Below are positions 41,869 to 53,234 of a stretch of 64,000 nucleotides of DNA, in pieces. The stretch is from Oegoconia quadripuncta (taxonomy: Eukaryota; Arthropoda; Insecta; Lepidoptera; Autostichidae): assembly GCA_949316235.1 (NCBI GenBank), contig OX438749.1:10868914-10932913 (forward strand). The letters are read 5' to 3'. Below the pieces are notes generated by a model. The model was not told the origin of the DNA, searched no databases, and saw nothing but the letters and a program-made list of their open reading frames with translations. Position 1 is the stretch's first letter. Each line of letters opens with the position of its first letter. The translations under genes and the position numbers were made by a program.

Positions 41869-41924
41869 TTTTCAAATAAAATATATTTATTTAAAAACAG
41901 TAACAAATAAAGAGATGGAATTTA

Positions 41925-42417
41925 AATATAAACTAGAACAAATGTAAAAATTTGGTACCGCGAGGCAAGGTACCCAAAACGCTGGCAGCGTTTCCTCGTT
42001 GTATGCAGATACTTAAGCGTTGGGCGAGGAAACAACCAGCTCTCGGGTCACCAGTGACATCGACTAAGCGCTTTGAAATATCAAAGAAAAATTTAAGAGC
42101 GCCCGGCCCCCAAGGACCTAAAGTTTCCACAAAATGAGACAATTGAATAGCTAAATTTGACAAAACAACCGACTTCACTAAGTTCCGTCCTCTGTCTCTG
42201 GTGTGCATCATCAGATCTTCATCTTCTTCATTTTCTTATTTCAAACAAAGAATAACTATCAAAATCTGTCAACAAGACGAAACTATCGCGTGACGAACAT
42301 ACAAAAAAAAACCGGGAGATTTGATAACCTCCTCCTTTTTTTAAGTCGGTTCGGTAATGCAAGATGAATTGAGAACTTTAGTTTTTCTTTTCTTTTTATT
42401 AAAGAAGTTTTAACTAT
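41925..42417 (-). mobile_element. 5'-truncated LINE with long flanking duplication
   Basis: Flanked by near-identical copies of about 35 bp (AACAGTAACAAATAAA then AGATGGAATTTAAAT, at 41899-41928 and 42427-42457), which look like the target duplication. The insert holds the ORF end described next. It lies just downstream of the Gr-a stop codon. Confidence 0.7.
41933..42211 (-). pseudogene. LINE ORF2 C-terminal fragment
   Basis: A 92-residue minus-strand open frame ends with ISKRLVDVTGDPRAGCFLAQ and QRGNAASVLGT. This TGDPRA...QR...QRGNAAS pattern is the known C-terminus of a class of LINE-encoded reverse transcriptases. It lacks the catalytic RT and endonuclease domains, so it is dead. Confidence 0.75.
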
Positions 42418-42462
42418 TTAAAAAAAACAGTAACAAATAAATAGATGGAATTTAAATAAATT

Positions 42463-45212
42463 CTAATCAAAAAAATGTGTAAACTGTATTATAACAATAA
42501 AGTAGGTGATACATATGTTGATAATTGATGTAGGGAGTTGCATAGCCACGGGTATGAATCGTAACACTTTGTGGCGAAGTGGGCGGTGCTCTACATGGCG
42601 TACCATACTTAACAATTCTTCACTTCTTTTTTTATCTGAAAAAAAGTACGTTTATTAAAAAGAGTAATTATTTAATAATTGCATTTCATTTCATTATTGA
42701 TGTTTTCCAAATTTAATTTTACATTACATACATTACGTCACGACCTTTTATCCCAGGTGAAGTGATAAGAGATATCCCAAGCATTAAAAGTTAGAGCTTG
42801 AAATAACACCTACGATTCACCAGTCGAAACACACAGAAATGCATATGTGACAAAAACGTGCAAATCTATAATGTTTTTTGGTGGAATGTCCCATAGTCGC
42901 ATTTAACACCACACACAGGAAGAGAATGGTTGGTTCTATTTTTTTTGCGTGGCGAAAACACACAGCTATTAAATTATAACATTAATTGCTAAAAGTAAGA
43001 ACTATTCACCTGTTTCTATTATCAGTTGTTTGTGTAGTTCAAGAGTGATGGCTTCGACCTGTGTGCTTTTCAGCTCAACAAATATTGATGGGACACTTAT
43101 TTGTGCGATAATATGTAGTAAAAATAAAATGTTACTTATCAAATATGTAAGTGACGTCTGGAAAAAAATAATTAAATTGCTGTTAAAACAGATTGAGCAG
43201 GATGAACGCATCAGTTGAATCTGAATCATAAAATATAAGAATTAAGATTATTTACCATCTCTTTTATAATGATCAATAAGTACCACAATGTAATCATCAA
43301 TCTTGGTACACAATTAATCAATAAGAGTACAGTCTGAAAATAGAAAATAAAATCGTTTGAAAATTCTGTAGTAATAAAAATTTAAGCTATCGCACCCGTA
43401 ACAAAGTGGCTCAATACTGCTGGCTCGGTTACTACCACGGAACAATTCAAAGAGGAGATGAAACAAGATGTTTGCACTATAACTCGGGGTGTGACCGCTG
43501 ATCGACGGTGAAGGGAACAAGGCTTACCTGAAACATAGGACTACGTAATCTAATTTGAAGTTTTATTGTGAACGAGGAAGACGTTAATTTGTTCAGTAAA
43601 AACAAACAAGATACTACGCTTAGGCTTCGAGTTCGAATACAGGGGTTAGGTCACTGTAAAACAGGAAATATTGTATCTGAATTGAATTTTATACATATTG
43701 GGTACTTGTTATTTTTAGTTACTATAGAGTAAACTATCTGCTGCCACAATCATCATCTTTTATAAAAGAAGATGCTGCGAAAACGTTTGAGAAAATACAA
43801 AGTTCTCAATTTTAATAAGTTCGCCAATTAATACGACAGTCTCTGCTTGTTTTCATGTGTTGGAAATCAAACTGTAATGCAACGCTTGCTTAGTGATCAT
43901 AATATTGTGCTTGCTTACGATTCACAAATTCTTGAAACAACAAACAATCTGAAACAATTCGCGTTACCTATTAAAGCTATGAAGCAAAAGCGTTTATTTT
44001 GGGGCGGGCTCTTGCTTTTTTACCACAAAAAATACACGTATTTAATCTAAAACATTAACACTGCTACCGATATTGCATGAACCATTAAATAGCTTATAAG
44101 TAAACTACTTTTTTCGTCAATTGTGCTGCCGAATAAAGTTGGCCGTGTGCGTTTTCCGGCATAGTGGAATAAGATCAACCTGTCTCTTTTCGTGGATGTC
44201 GCCAAAGAAGACTAAGGGATCTTGTTTTAGGAGCATAACAGTATATTACACAAATGATGGGCAGCGGTGTCAATGGTGCAGAGCTAAGCTGGATTAAAAA
44301 ATCCAACCCGCCTGCCCATGCCCAGTGTGGCGGATAAGGCAAATCCTTCCATGGACAGCAATGATTGCTCCATGTGAGAGGCTTATGTCCAGTAGACCAG
44401 GCTTTTATAGCCGGTTAATATAATGCAATTTAATACATGAAATGTATTTGTGGCAAAAACTCAGCCCAACTGTTGTGCTAAAATAGTTATATTATTATAA
44501 ACTTATCTATATATTTCATTTCAGTTACCATTCTATCATAAAGTGGTCTGATTTTATCGTAACCATTTGCTATTACTTCATACTGATTTAGTATTAAATC
44601 CACTTGACTTTTCGATTGTTCCAATGATCTCTTTATATATTTTATAGAATAATACACATGGAAAAATATTATAACTTGTATGACGGTTATCATATCTATT
44701 CCTTGACTGTATGCGCAGTATATATATGCCGGTATATAGCATTTTGTGCAATCGTAATCATTATTATAGAATGTAATACATATGTACAGTTTCACCAAAT
44801 ATAGCATTATAGAGCAGCCGAATATTCTGCGAAGTATTATGCTTGTCTCAGTTAATATATCCTCATGTATACTATAAACGTCACTGATTAGGTCAAATAC
44901 GTTATAGTTTGCTAACTTAACTACAATGCTATTTCCAACGTAATGAATGAAGCAGAAATAGTACCAGTGCACTTCGAAATTGAAATCTATTAACGGTATA
45001 GACATTAATACACTTAAGATAAGAAAAATTATAACATGGAGACATTTGAGTACACGTTGAATTTTCTTTTTCAATATAACTGTAAATCCAAAATCTAATG
45101 CTATGAACAGATAGCCCAGAAAAAAGGCTATCGTCAATTTCGGTATTATTGCTCTACGTTTTTTATTGCAAATAGTATCATTTGTTAAATTTTCTGAATG
45201 ACTAATCGACAT
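42463..45212 (-). CDS. Gustatory receptor Gr-a, four exons, intact
   Basis: Exons on the minus strand: 45212-44529, 43333-43256, 43157-43010, 42635-42463 (684, 78, 148 and 173 nt), giving 360 residues. All junctions are GT/AG; introns 1 and 2 are phase 0 and intron 3 is phase 1. The product has several hydrophobic segments in exon 1, a QGIDMITVIQ segment, YDKIRPLYDRM at the exon 1 end, and the hallmark TYFIVIIQF (TYxxxxxQF) at the C-terminus. This is the signature of insect gustatory receptors, seven-TM ligand-gated channels of chemosensory neurons. It is the most diverged member of the array, and its last exon has AMQLPTSIINI where the others have DLRLPLSLYSF-like sequence. Ligand unknown; a bitter/host-plant type receptor is plausible for such a tandem family. 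Confidence 0.85.
42720..42960 (-). mobile_element. LINE 3' tail in Gr-a intron 3
   Basis: On the minus strand it contains CACAAATGCA-like and GATAAAAGGTCGTGACGTAATG sequence, related to the tail at 32165-32385. Confidence 0.5.
44150..44430 (+). mobile_element. LINE/RTE relics in Gr-a intron 1
   Basis: GTGGATGTCGCCAAAGAAGACTAAGGGAT, then GATGGGCAGCGGTGTCAATG...GGACAGCAATGATTGCTCC and GCTTATGTCCAGTAGACC. These are lepidopteran LINE 3' sequences. Confidence 0.55.
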
Positions 45213-47611
45213 TGCTGAAAGTTTAACGTTACGTTACAACGTTATGTTCCACTACTCATAAATGTTACACTGAGGTATGTTTCTAATTTTTCATAAAGAA
45301 TTCGATTAAAGTAATTATGATTGTATTGGCTATGGATTTCCATCGAATATATTAAAATGAGTACATGATAAATATTTCGATTATCTGATTATAAATAGAA
45401 TTAATAATGTCAAACATGATGTGTCAAAGAGCTTTGTTAAATTATTATAATTTTATTTATTAAGTCAAATTAGGTAATCGACAATCGAAAATGTCATGTC
45501 AAGTCTATATCTATACCCAATACTAGTCAGTACTTCAATAAATAAATGTAATAATAAATTCAATAAATAATAAAAAAATAATGAAATTATATCATAATAA
45601 TCTTTAATACACTGAAATTGCAGAAAGAAACTCTTCCACGGAAAAGTTTCATACCTACCAATGAAAATGTATCAAACAGATTTGATTTTCGAAATATTAG
45701 AGTTGCTCTCAAAGTTCTTCGTATTCATTCGATCGACCAAACAATACGTAGTATAATATTTATTTAGCTATTGTAATCATTCTACCAAATCCATTTAGCA
45801 AGGCACTGTCAAGTCACCAATGTGTGATCGAAGTTGAACTTGGTTCATAAATTCGTCAAACGTACTCACGGACGTGCATTGCGAGTATCGAGTTAGGTGT
45901 ATTAAAGAAGATTGAGAGCAAGTTGAAGTATGATATCATTAAAAAAAGAACGATTTAAATTGGAGTCAAATTTAATGTAGTGTAGGATAATGTAAAATCA
46001 AATTAGATGCAAGCACAAAACAACAACTGGAAGACTCTACATTTTTGATTCAGCTGATTCCCCTGATATTTTAATAGTTGTATTTCAAGTAGAAAATAAT
46101 TAGTAAAAAATAATTAAAGTAGAAAAAAACGAAAAGAACAATGATCCTGTGGGTTTCCTTCGCCGCTTCTGTTCCCGCAGATGATTTCTCTTTCCGAAGC
46201 GGTAGTACTCGTAGCTTGGACATAAAGACTGACCGAGGAATGCTTGAGGTCTATTTTTATTTCCAATAGATTTATAGAAAGAAAGAAAGAAACTGTTTAT
46301 TCACTTTTCAATTCAATTGTTAGGCAAGTAAAATAACAGAACACTCAGATAAGTGTCGCAGCAGCGAAAGGGAAACGACTCAGCTATATGCTGAGCTTTA
46401 AGAGCTCAGCGCTGGTTTACTGTCGCACCCAGAGCAGACGAGTTACCGTCGCTATTTATATTGACATTCAACAAATATCATGTATCTTAGGTTGAAACAA
46501 ATGCTTGAAGTTTGATTAAATGTATGAAATATTAAATAACTTAATACATACTTATCAAAATGGCACTCAATTTGGTAAAGCCGTTACAAATATAAAATAA
46601 AAAATAAATTTCTGTAGACAGGGTAGTGAAAAAGATAACATAGGAATCAAAAAATAAACGCAGTTAAAGGTTTCACGGTATAATAACGTCGTAGTATATA
46701 AAGTAACCTTATAATTTTTCTGGCAACTGCCGCCACTGGCTATTCAGCCGTTCCTTTGGGTTTTGTTTTTCCAATCAATTAATTTGGTTAAAAACGAGCT
46801 TTTCGTAAAAATAAAGTACCGAAAAGAAAAATATTGTTGTTTCAAGGAAAAAGGGAATTAACTAGGTACATATTTTGTCGAAATGAAAGTACTGTAATCA
46901 CTCGTATTTTAATTTATTTAATTATATTACAAACTTATCGTCAATCGACTAAATTATGTCTTTTCTTATAATTTCTGAAATTTGATGCGCGAAAGTATTT
47001 TCAACTTTCAGGGTATTAAATCTTTAATTTGTATCACTAAAATACAGAACATATCGCATAATTTGTTACATGTGGCCGATTATAGTTTGTATGCAAGCTG
47101 GTTCCTATTACCATCATATCAGCCCTAAACTTGTGTTGTCCACTCCTGGAGATAGATCTCCTCCGTAGATTTCCTCCATTTATAAATAATAAAACAATTA
47201 AAAAGATTTTCATATAATATTTTATAATATTCATAAAATAAAAATATCATCACAAAAAAAAACAAGCATACATGAGAATCGAGAACCACAGTATTTTGAT
47301 AAAACTCAGCGATTAAAGTTACTAAGTATATATCTACCTATCACTGTTTATTTTTTTTTGACATATATTAAACTTTTGACATAGATTTTCAAAAATGTAC
47401 TGTGAATTAACGAATTAGGAGGTACATAATTAATACACTTAAGCACAATTAATGGCCCCTGCTCCTTAAACTAAGATTGCTCTTGTATTTTAAGAAGCAG
47501 TGTTCGATCCCGGCATTGGTATTATTATAGTAACCATCCATCCAGATTGACAACATTATTTTTAATTAATTGTATATCGAATATCGATATAGGATATGTT
47601 ATCGATAATAT
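45213..47611. other. Intergenic between Gr-a and Gr-b
   Basis: AT-rich. A GAAAGAAAGAAA run at about 46275 and an old RTE-like tail at about 47105-47175 are the only recognisable items. The upstream region of Gr-a lies here. No exon is supported. Confidence 0.45.
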
Positions 47612-47857
47612 CTAACTAATATATTAAATGCGAAAGTTTTGATGTTTCTTTGTTTATTTATTTGTTTGTTGCTCAATCACGGCGAAACTCATGAACGGAT
47701 TTTGATGAAATTTTGTATGTAGGTAGAATATAACCTGGAATAAGACATAGGATATTTTTTATCCCGATAAAGTAAGACGTTTGCGCGGGATAAACAAATG
47801 AAACATATCCGAGATAAAGTTATTAAATGCAGGCGAAGCCGCGAGCGGAAAGCTAGT
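47612..47857 (+). mobile_element. Helitron-like non-autonomous element
   Basis: CTAACTAATATATTAAATGC at the start, GCCGCGAGCGGAAAGCTAGT at the end. It finishes 41 bp beyond the Gr-b stop codon. Confidence 0.65.
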
Positions 47858-47898
47858 GTAAAAGAAATATATTTATACTTTTACAAATATAGACATTA

Positions 47899-50800
47899 CT
47901 AATCATAAAAATGCGTAAACTGCAAAATAATAATGAAGTATGTAGCGCCAATGCTGTATAGTGAGAGAGGTAGCCGTAAGTCCACAGGTATGAAGCGACA
48001 CACTTTGTATTGCAGGGGTCGCGCCTCCACATAACGCAATATGCGTTCATACTCCTGACATCTATTCTCATCTGAAAAAAAAAAGTAGAGGACGGTGTGA
48101 TTTTTTATTTATCATCTTGTATTTAGTGATTAGATATAGCTTCTTAAGTAATCAGTCGCATTTGGTATTGGTTTTCAATTAGCGAAGTTAAGCAACGTTT
48201 GGACGGTTCATCCTTGAATGGGTAGCAACTAGGCACATTTTCGTACGATTGCTTCCGCGCATTGGAGGATGTCTTAAACACGGCCCCGGGGTTTTCAACG
48301 TCTACTAGTTTGAGACTTCTAAAGAAAGTATTCATTCTCTTTCTATAAGTCTAAAAAAATCTTCAGGAACTTAGTCTATGGTTAATCTTTGGTAAAAATT
48401 TATAGACCGTTGCCTACAACAGTCCATTACTGGGTTGTCTTTTCATCGCTTGCCATGGGAGTATTTGCACTAATCGCTACGCTTCTTTAATGATGATCTT
48501 TCATTTGCTAAAAATGACAGATATACAGGGTGAAATTGAATTCGTGTAATTCCTGTTTACTGGTGACTACACTGCTGATTACAAACAACTTTCTCCAAGG
48601 AACCATAGTCATAAAAAAATTTACGATTATCCATACAAAGTAAACCATTCTGAAACCAGTTTTAGTATGGAAGTCCAACAATTTTCGGCTAAATTCGGCT
48701 ATGGCTCCTAGTGGAATGTTGTTCGTAATCAGGAGTGGAGTCACCAGCCGGAAATTGTTGAACTTTCATACTAAAGGTGGTTTCAGAATGGTTTACTTTG
48801 TATGGGTAATTGGAAATGTTTTGATCGAATTCGACTATGGTTCCTTGGGTAAAGTTGTTCGTAATGGGAATTACATGAATTCAAATTCACCCTGTACATT
48901 AAACCTACCTGTTTCCAGTATCAATTGGTTGTGTAGTACAAGTTTTAAGCCGTCAACCTCAGAATTAATTAGTTCAGCTGTTATAGCTGGACCACACAAT
49001 TGTAAAACTGTATACGCCGTAACAACACTAGCAGTACTGAACCAAAACCAATCCACCTGAAAATAAAGACATGTTTACATAAGCATTACTGCGATTAACA
49101 GTAAATCATCGCTTTAACTCTATATAACTATTATACTATAGATCTATTTTAAATATTCATTAAAGTTATTGGATTTAAACATTTCTATCACCATGCCACC
49201 CCTAAAAGTCAAAAATTTAGTATCATTTATATTTCTTTTTTATAATAAAGCTTTCACAAACAAACTGAGATTTCATTTTGACATTTTGACGACCTGTTTG
49301 GTGTAGTGGTTATCCTTGACTGCTATACTAAAAGGACGCAGGTTCAGATCCCGCTAGGGGCTTATGTTTGTATGATGAATACGGATATAATTATGTACTC
49401 GAGTTATGAATGTTTTTCATTTATATATACCGGATGAGTTTTTTTACCGTAAGGAAAAAATAGGGCATATTAGGTAAGTCACATTATTGGCGTAGGTAGT
49501 TTAATTTTTTTTCCCAAAACCATCATCGACGCACGCGCCGGCCGGAGTTTTATATGCGATTGGCAGGATTCGTAGGGTTCCTATCATTTACGTGTATACA
49601 GGGCGTCCCAAAGTTATGGGACATGAAGGGGAAGTACCTTAAATATCGTAGATAGTGAATTTTGCTCAAAGAAGACTTTATGTTATTTTTAAAAGTTAGT
49701 AATTCTGCATTCATAGATTTTCTAAAAATTATTTGCTTCGGCTGGGAATCGAACCGACTCAAATGTGAAAAAAAAAACACCCTACTTTTATGATGCCAAT
49801 CGAAAGAATAGCTAAAAAATAATAACTCTGCCTAAGTAACATAGTATTTTAAAAGAAAGGAACAACGTGAAATTAATCATTTTAATCAAATAAAAAACAT
49901 ACATGAAACTGCCGTAGTCAATTAAGTAGGTATTTTTTTGTAAATTAATTAATTAAATGCTCAAAATGTGATCCCTCTTGTCTTACGCAAATCGCCAATC
50001 TTTTAATGAGCCCGCTGCCTGTTGATTTTCTAATCATTTTATGGTGAACACTCGATGTGATATGGCACAATTCTGTTTGCAACTCGCCTACGTTCTCGTA
50101 TCGCTTTTTGTATAGCATATCTTTCACGTATCCCCAAAAGAAGAAATCACTTTAGCAATAAATAACTTTCTTGAAATTTGACTCAATCATTTTATGTTGT
50201 TCCTTTCTTTTAAAATACTATGTTACTTAGGCAGAGTTATTATTTTTTAGCTATTCTTTCGATTGGCATCATAAAAGTAGGGTGTTTTTTTTTTCACATT
50301 TAAGTCGGTTCGATTCCCAGCCGAAGCAAGTAATTTTTAGAAAATCTATGAATGCAGAATTACTAACTTTTAAAAATAACATAAAGTCTTCTTTGAGCAA
50401 AATTCACTATCTACAATATTTAAGGTACTTCCCCTTCATGTCCCATAACTTTGGGACGCCCTGTATATTAAATTTACGTGTAATGCTGAATACAGTACAA
50501 TCCTTGAGAATTCGAATTCAGCTAGCTATGTATCGAGAACAATGGTCAGAGACTTAAGATAAATAAGAATTCGTTCCTTTTTAGCGACACTATCGAATGG
50601 TGTAATAATACAGGACGTGTGTTTTGTTTGTTTTCAAAATCAACGGGTTCGATTCCTGGCTAGGATTTTTAAATTTAAATCCAATGATACGTTTAGGATT
50701 CATCAAAATCGGGCCCGAGGCTCCTTTGAGTACTTTTCGCTATTCCTCATAGTATCGCTGACATTCACTACTGCGCCATGGAAAATTACGTTGTAAACAA

Positions 50801-52133
50801 TCAAATATAATTATTTGATTTTCATAATAAATAAGACATTTTATTATTTATTTATGCAGTTTTTGTGCACAATACATAAATTAAGAAAAGTTGCCATTTG
50901 ACGTGAGTTGAAACGAGATCTTAAATTTTCGGTACCTCAAGACCGGCCTCGGGGAGCATTCGGGGAACCGTGCTTCGACGAAACGTTCTTCGGAGAAGTG
51001 TACAACGATTTCGGTATACCATTATACATTTCTTTAGATGAAGCAGAGTGTTTAAATAACCAGGCACAGATGCCAGTTGGTAGATGTAATGGTTTCGGTT
51101 TAATCAAAGATGATCTAGGGTTTTGTAAAATTTGTTGATTTATGGAAAAAAATAAATAAAATCAATCTATCGTTAGTAAGTACACAGGCACAAGTTTACT
51201 TACATTTTGTTTTAAGAAAGAAAGCATAAACCATATTGTTTCCATAACTTTTGGTACGTAAATAATTAATTCCACTACTATCTATAAATAAAATTTGAGA
51301 TTAGTTAAGTTACACATATTCAAAAGAAAGAAAGAAAGAAAGAAAGAAAGAAATTTATTTAAAAGGAGGGTCAATCGTTATTAGTATCAATATATAATAT
51401 TTCGACTTACCATCCTATCAGAAAATGGTCGGATTTTATCGTAGCATTTTGCAATATTCACATATTTCTCTTGTATACTATTTAAATTAAATTTAGATTG
51501 CTCCAAATATATTTTTAAATATTTAACCGAACCATAAATATGGTAAAAAGTTACAAATTGTACTACGGTCATCATATCCAGACCCTGAGTGAAAATGCTA
51601 TAAAGACCGTGAAGGAGGATTGACTTTAATGATTTACAGTCATCCATAGCGCCAATTGGGCCTGTAGAACACATTGACGCACAGCACACAATCTTCCCAG
51701 CATATAACACATAAGAGCACGCCATTATATATCGCAGAACTTTATTTGTCGTATACATTATATTATCATCTATCTTATAAAGATCGTGGATGAGATCGTA
51801 AAGTGTGTATTTCGAAAATAGGGAAATGATTATATGGGACAAGTATTGCAATACGTAAAAATTAAAATAGATTAACATTAGATTATCTATCGTCAACAAA
51901 GATATTACAGGAATTGCCAATATAACTAATATAACTGACATTAGAATAAGTTTCATAAACTTCACAGTAGATTGGAATTTTCTGTTTATTACATTTATGA
52001 ACCCAAAATCTAATCCTATACAAAACAGAAGGCCGAGAAAGAAAGTAATGGTCAATCTAGGGATTCTCGTGGTTCGATTAGTTGCATTTACTTTTGATAA
52101 AGAATTTCTTAATATAGGGGGATGTATATACAT
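47899..52133 (-). CDS. Gustatory receptor Gr-b, four exons, intact
   Basis: Exons: 52133-51411, 51281-51204, 49056-48909, 48071-47899 (723, 78, 148, 173 nt), giving 373 residues. All introns are GT/AG with the same phases as Gr-a. Exon 1 starts MYIHPPILRN and ends YDKIRPFSDRM, with hydrophobic segments at roughly residues 24-45, 58-80, 83-106, 130-152 and 175-200. Exon 2 adds YVPKVMETIWFML, exon 3 HNQLILE, and exon 4 ends ATYFIIILQFTHFYD with the TYxxxxxQF signature. It is an insect gustatory receptor, a membrane chemosensory channel. Intron 2 (2.1 kb) holds a SINE, a deleted transposon and an antisense ORF; intron 3 holds a palindromic MITE ending just short of the exon 3 donor. Its closest relatives are the Gr-d and probably Gr-f loci. 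Confidence 0.87.
48526..48894. mobile_element. Palindromic MITE in Gr-b intron 3
   Basis: A 369-bp foldback element with ends CAGGGTGAAATTGAATTC and GAATTCAAATTCACCCTG, TA on both sides (48524-48525, 48895-48896). The arms share CATACAAAGTAAACCATTCTG and its complement. The overlapping ORFs of 78 and 119 codons are artefacts of the palindrome. Confidence 0.88.
49288..49430 (+). mobile_element. SINE family I, 3'-truncated
   Basis: GACGACCTGTTTGGTGTAGTGG, B-box-like GGTTCAGATCCCGCTAGGGG and GATGAATACGGATATAATT. The distal AGATGGCGCTG block is missing. It lies in Gr-b intron 2. Confidence 0.8.
49599..50463 (-). mobile_element. Internally deleted derivative of element 1
   Basis: 865 bp with both full TIRs, ends CAGGGCGTCCC, and TA at 49597-49598 and 50464-50465. 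It is inverted relative to the 5779 copy: its left TIR carries that copy's right-TIR variants and vice versa. The middle is deleted, with about 7 bp of filler (ACTTTAG) near 50149-50155. It could be moved only by a transposase supplied in trans. Confidence 0.92.
49945..50150 (-). pseudogene. Transposase C-terminal remnant of element 1
   Basis: The last 60 or so residues of the element 1 transposase (KDMLYKKRYENVGELQTEL to HFEHLIN) remain open, identical by eye to the intact copy. The HTH and catalytic triad are gone. Confidence 0.92.
50575..50765 (+). mobile_element. Possible relic TIR of a third related transposon family
   Basis: It resembles the inner-to-outer order of the two TIRs: TTTTTAGC, CGAATGGTGTAATAATACAG, a T-rich run, B-box-like GGGTTCGATTCCTGGCTAGG, TTTTTAAATTTAAATCCAATG and CCTTTGAGTACTTTTC. 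No partner TIR or terminal CAG end was found. Confidence 0.45.
50902..51138 (+). CDS. Unknown coding-like exon or retrocopy fragment, antisense in Gr-b intron 2
   Basis: An open frame from 50902 (after an in-frame TGA at 50899) to TGA at 51138. It has balanced codon use and third-position GC well above the surrounding DNA. The protein contains GAFGEPCFDETFFGEVYNDF, then EAEC, GRCNGFG and a C-terminal FCKIC: five cysteines in about 60 residues. It has no ATG start near the open end (only an internal Met). It is followed by AATAAATAAAATC at about 51150, a good poly(A) signal. I do not recognise the family. It could be the last exon of a plus-strand gene with upstream exons I cannot place, or a truncated retrocopy of a host mRNA. 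It lies in Gr-b intron 2 on the opposite strand. Confidence 0.4.
   Translation, partial: RELKRDLKFSVPQDRPRGAFGEPCFDETFFGEVYNDFGIPLYISLDEAECLNNQAQMPVGRCNGFGLIKDDLGFCKIC
51324..51352. repeat. (GAAA)n microsatellite in Gr-b intron 1
   Basis: About seven GAAA units, 43 bp from the exon 2 acceptor; followed by TTTATTTAAAAGGAGG. Confidence 0.85.
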
Positions 52134-53066
52134 TTTAATTGCACAGATCGTCCACTTTAGTCACACAATACAAAAATTTAATGTTTAGTTTCTTTGTGAA
52201 AGAAACGTTAGGTACATGAAACCTCGCGGCCCACACGTGCAAATGGGTGAATATTCATATTAATATAGAAAATTAAAATACACTCATAGTAGTTGATTAA
52301 TTATTTATTAAATGAAAGTACATTTGACAGTTATATACATAGTATATGTAAAACTAAATGTATTTAATTTGTAATTTTAGAGTGTGTTAGAGTTACATAA
52401 ATGATGTGCTGAAGACGAAAATACATAAGGCTGTAAAAGGCATGTTTGTGAGCGGCATGCCTGTAGCAAGTCGAACGGACTGCTGTAAAATTTTCTAAGC
52501 AAGCTAACTAGAATGTATACATGAAAAAGGCATGCCAGTAGAAGGCATGTCGCAAGGAAAATACTTCATCAGATTTTTTACTCTTTTGCGAACCATGAAA
52601 AGTGATGCGGGCATAGAGAACGTTGTACATAAAGAATTTGTGAACAGGAATGTCTTTGTATAATACGTCATCAGTTGGATCTTTATACACATGCCGTATA
52701 AGATATGCCTGTAAGAACATTGCAATTAAAACGACCTGCCACTGGCATATCGTGTTAGTTATAGAAATGGCGTTTGTCATGAAAATGTTTCTTTTATTTT
52801 TCTGTGCAATAAAGAATATAATAATAATAACAGTCTCAATACCCTGTAGGGTATTATACCCTGGAGGATATGTATATCCCAACTCATATTATGGAAACAT
52901 TGCAAAAAGCCACAATTCTAAATACATGCCGCATTGCTAGGAAATGTTTAACGTGTGCAACCATAACTGACAATCGCGTACCATAACTCGGTTATCCGTT
53001 ATTAGTTATATTATTATAAGGTGATACCCTCAAAAGAGGAGAAAATAAGAATTTAAACTAATATAA
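52134..53066. other. Intergenic between Gr-b and Gr-c; promoter side of Gr-b
   Basis: No gene is supported. A minus-strand 124-codon ORF (52508-52882) shows no recognisable domain. Several GCATGCC/GGCATG words recur between 52438 and 52930. Confidence 0.4.
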
Positions 53067-53232
53067 TAATAATAATATATATATTTGCACTATACACAGC
53101 GCCATCTAGTTTCACACAAAGCAACTAGGCTTGTATTATGAATACCAGATGGTTGATATACTACCCAAATACATTTTTTTGTAAATACATACATTTATAC
53201 ATGAAAACCATCCATGACTCGAGTAATAAAAA
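53067..53232 (-). mobile_element. SINE family I, 5'-truncated
   Basis: (AAT)n tail, CAGCGCCATCTAGTTTC, TATTATGAATACCAGATGG, and a T-run, ending at CATGACTCGAGTAAT. It stops 3 bp before the Gr-c stop codon and may supply the 3' UTR. Confidence 0.85.
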
Positions 53233-53234
53233 AT

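Noticed and set aside
48701..49060. 119-codon plus-strand ORF
   Set aside because: It spans half of the palindromic MITE and the antisense of Gr-b exon 3; no independent support.
52508..52882. 124-codon minus-strand ORF between Gr-b and Gr-c
   Set aside because: No recognisable domain, no conservation with the duplicated copy and ordinary AT-rich composition. It could be revisited with RNA data.
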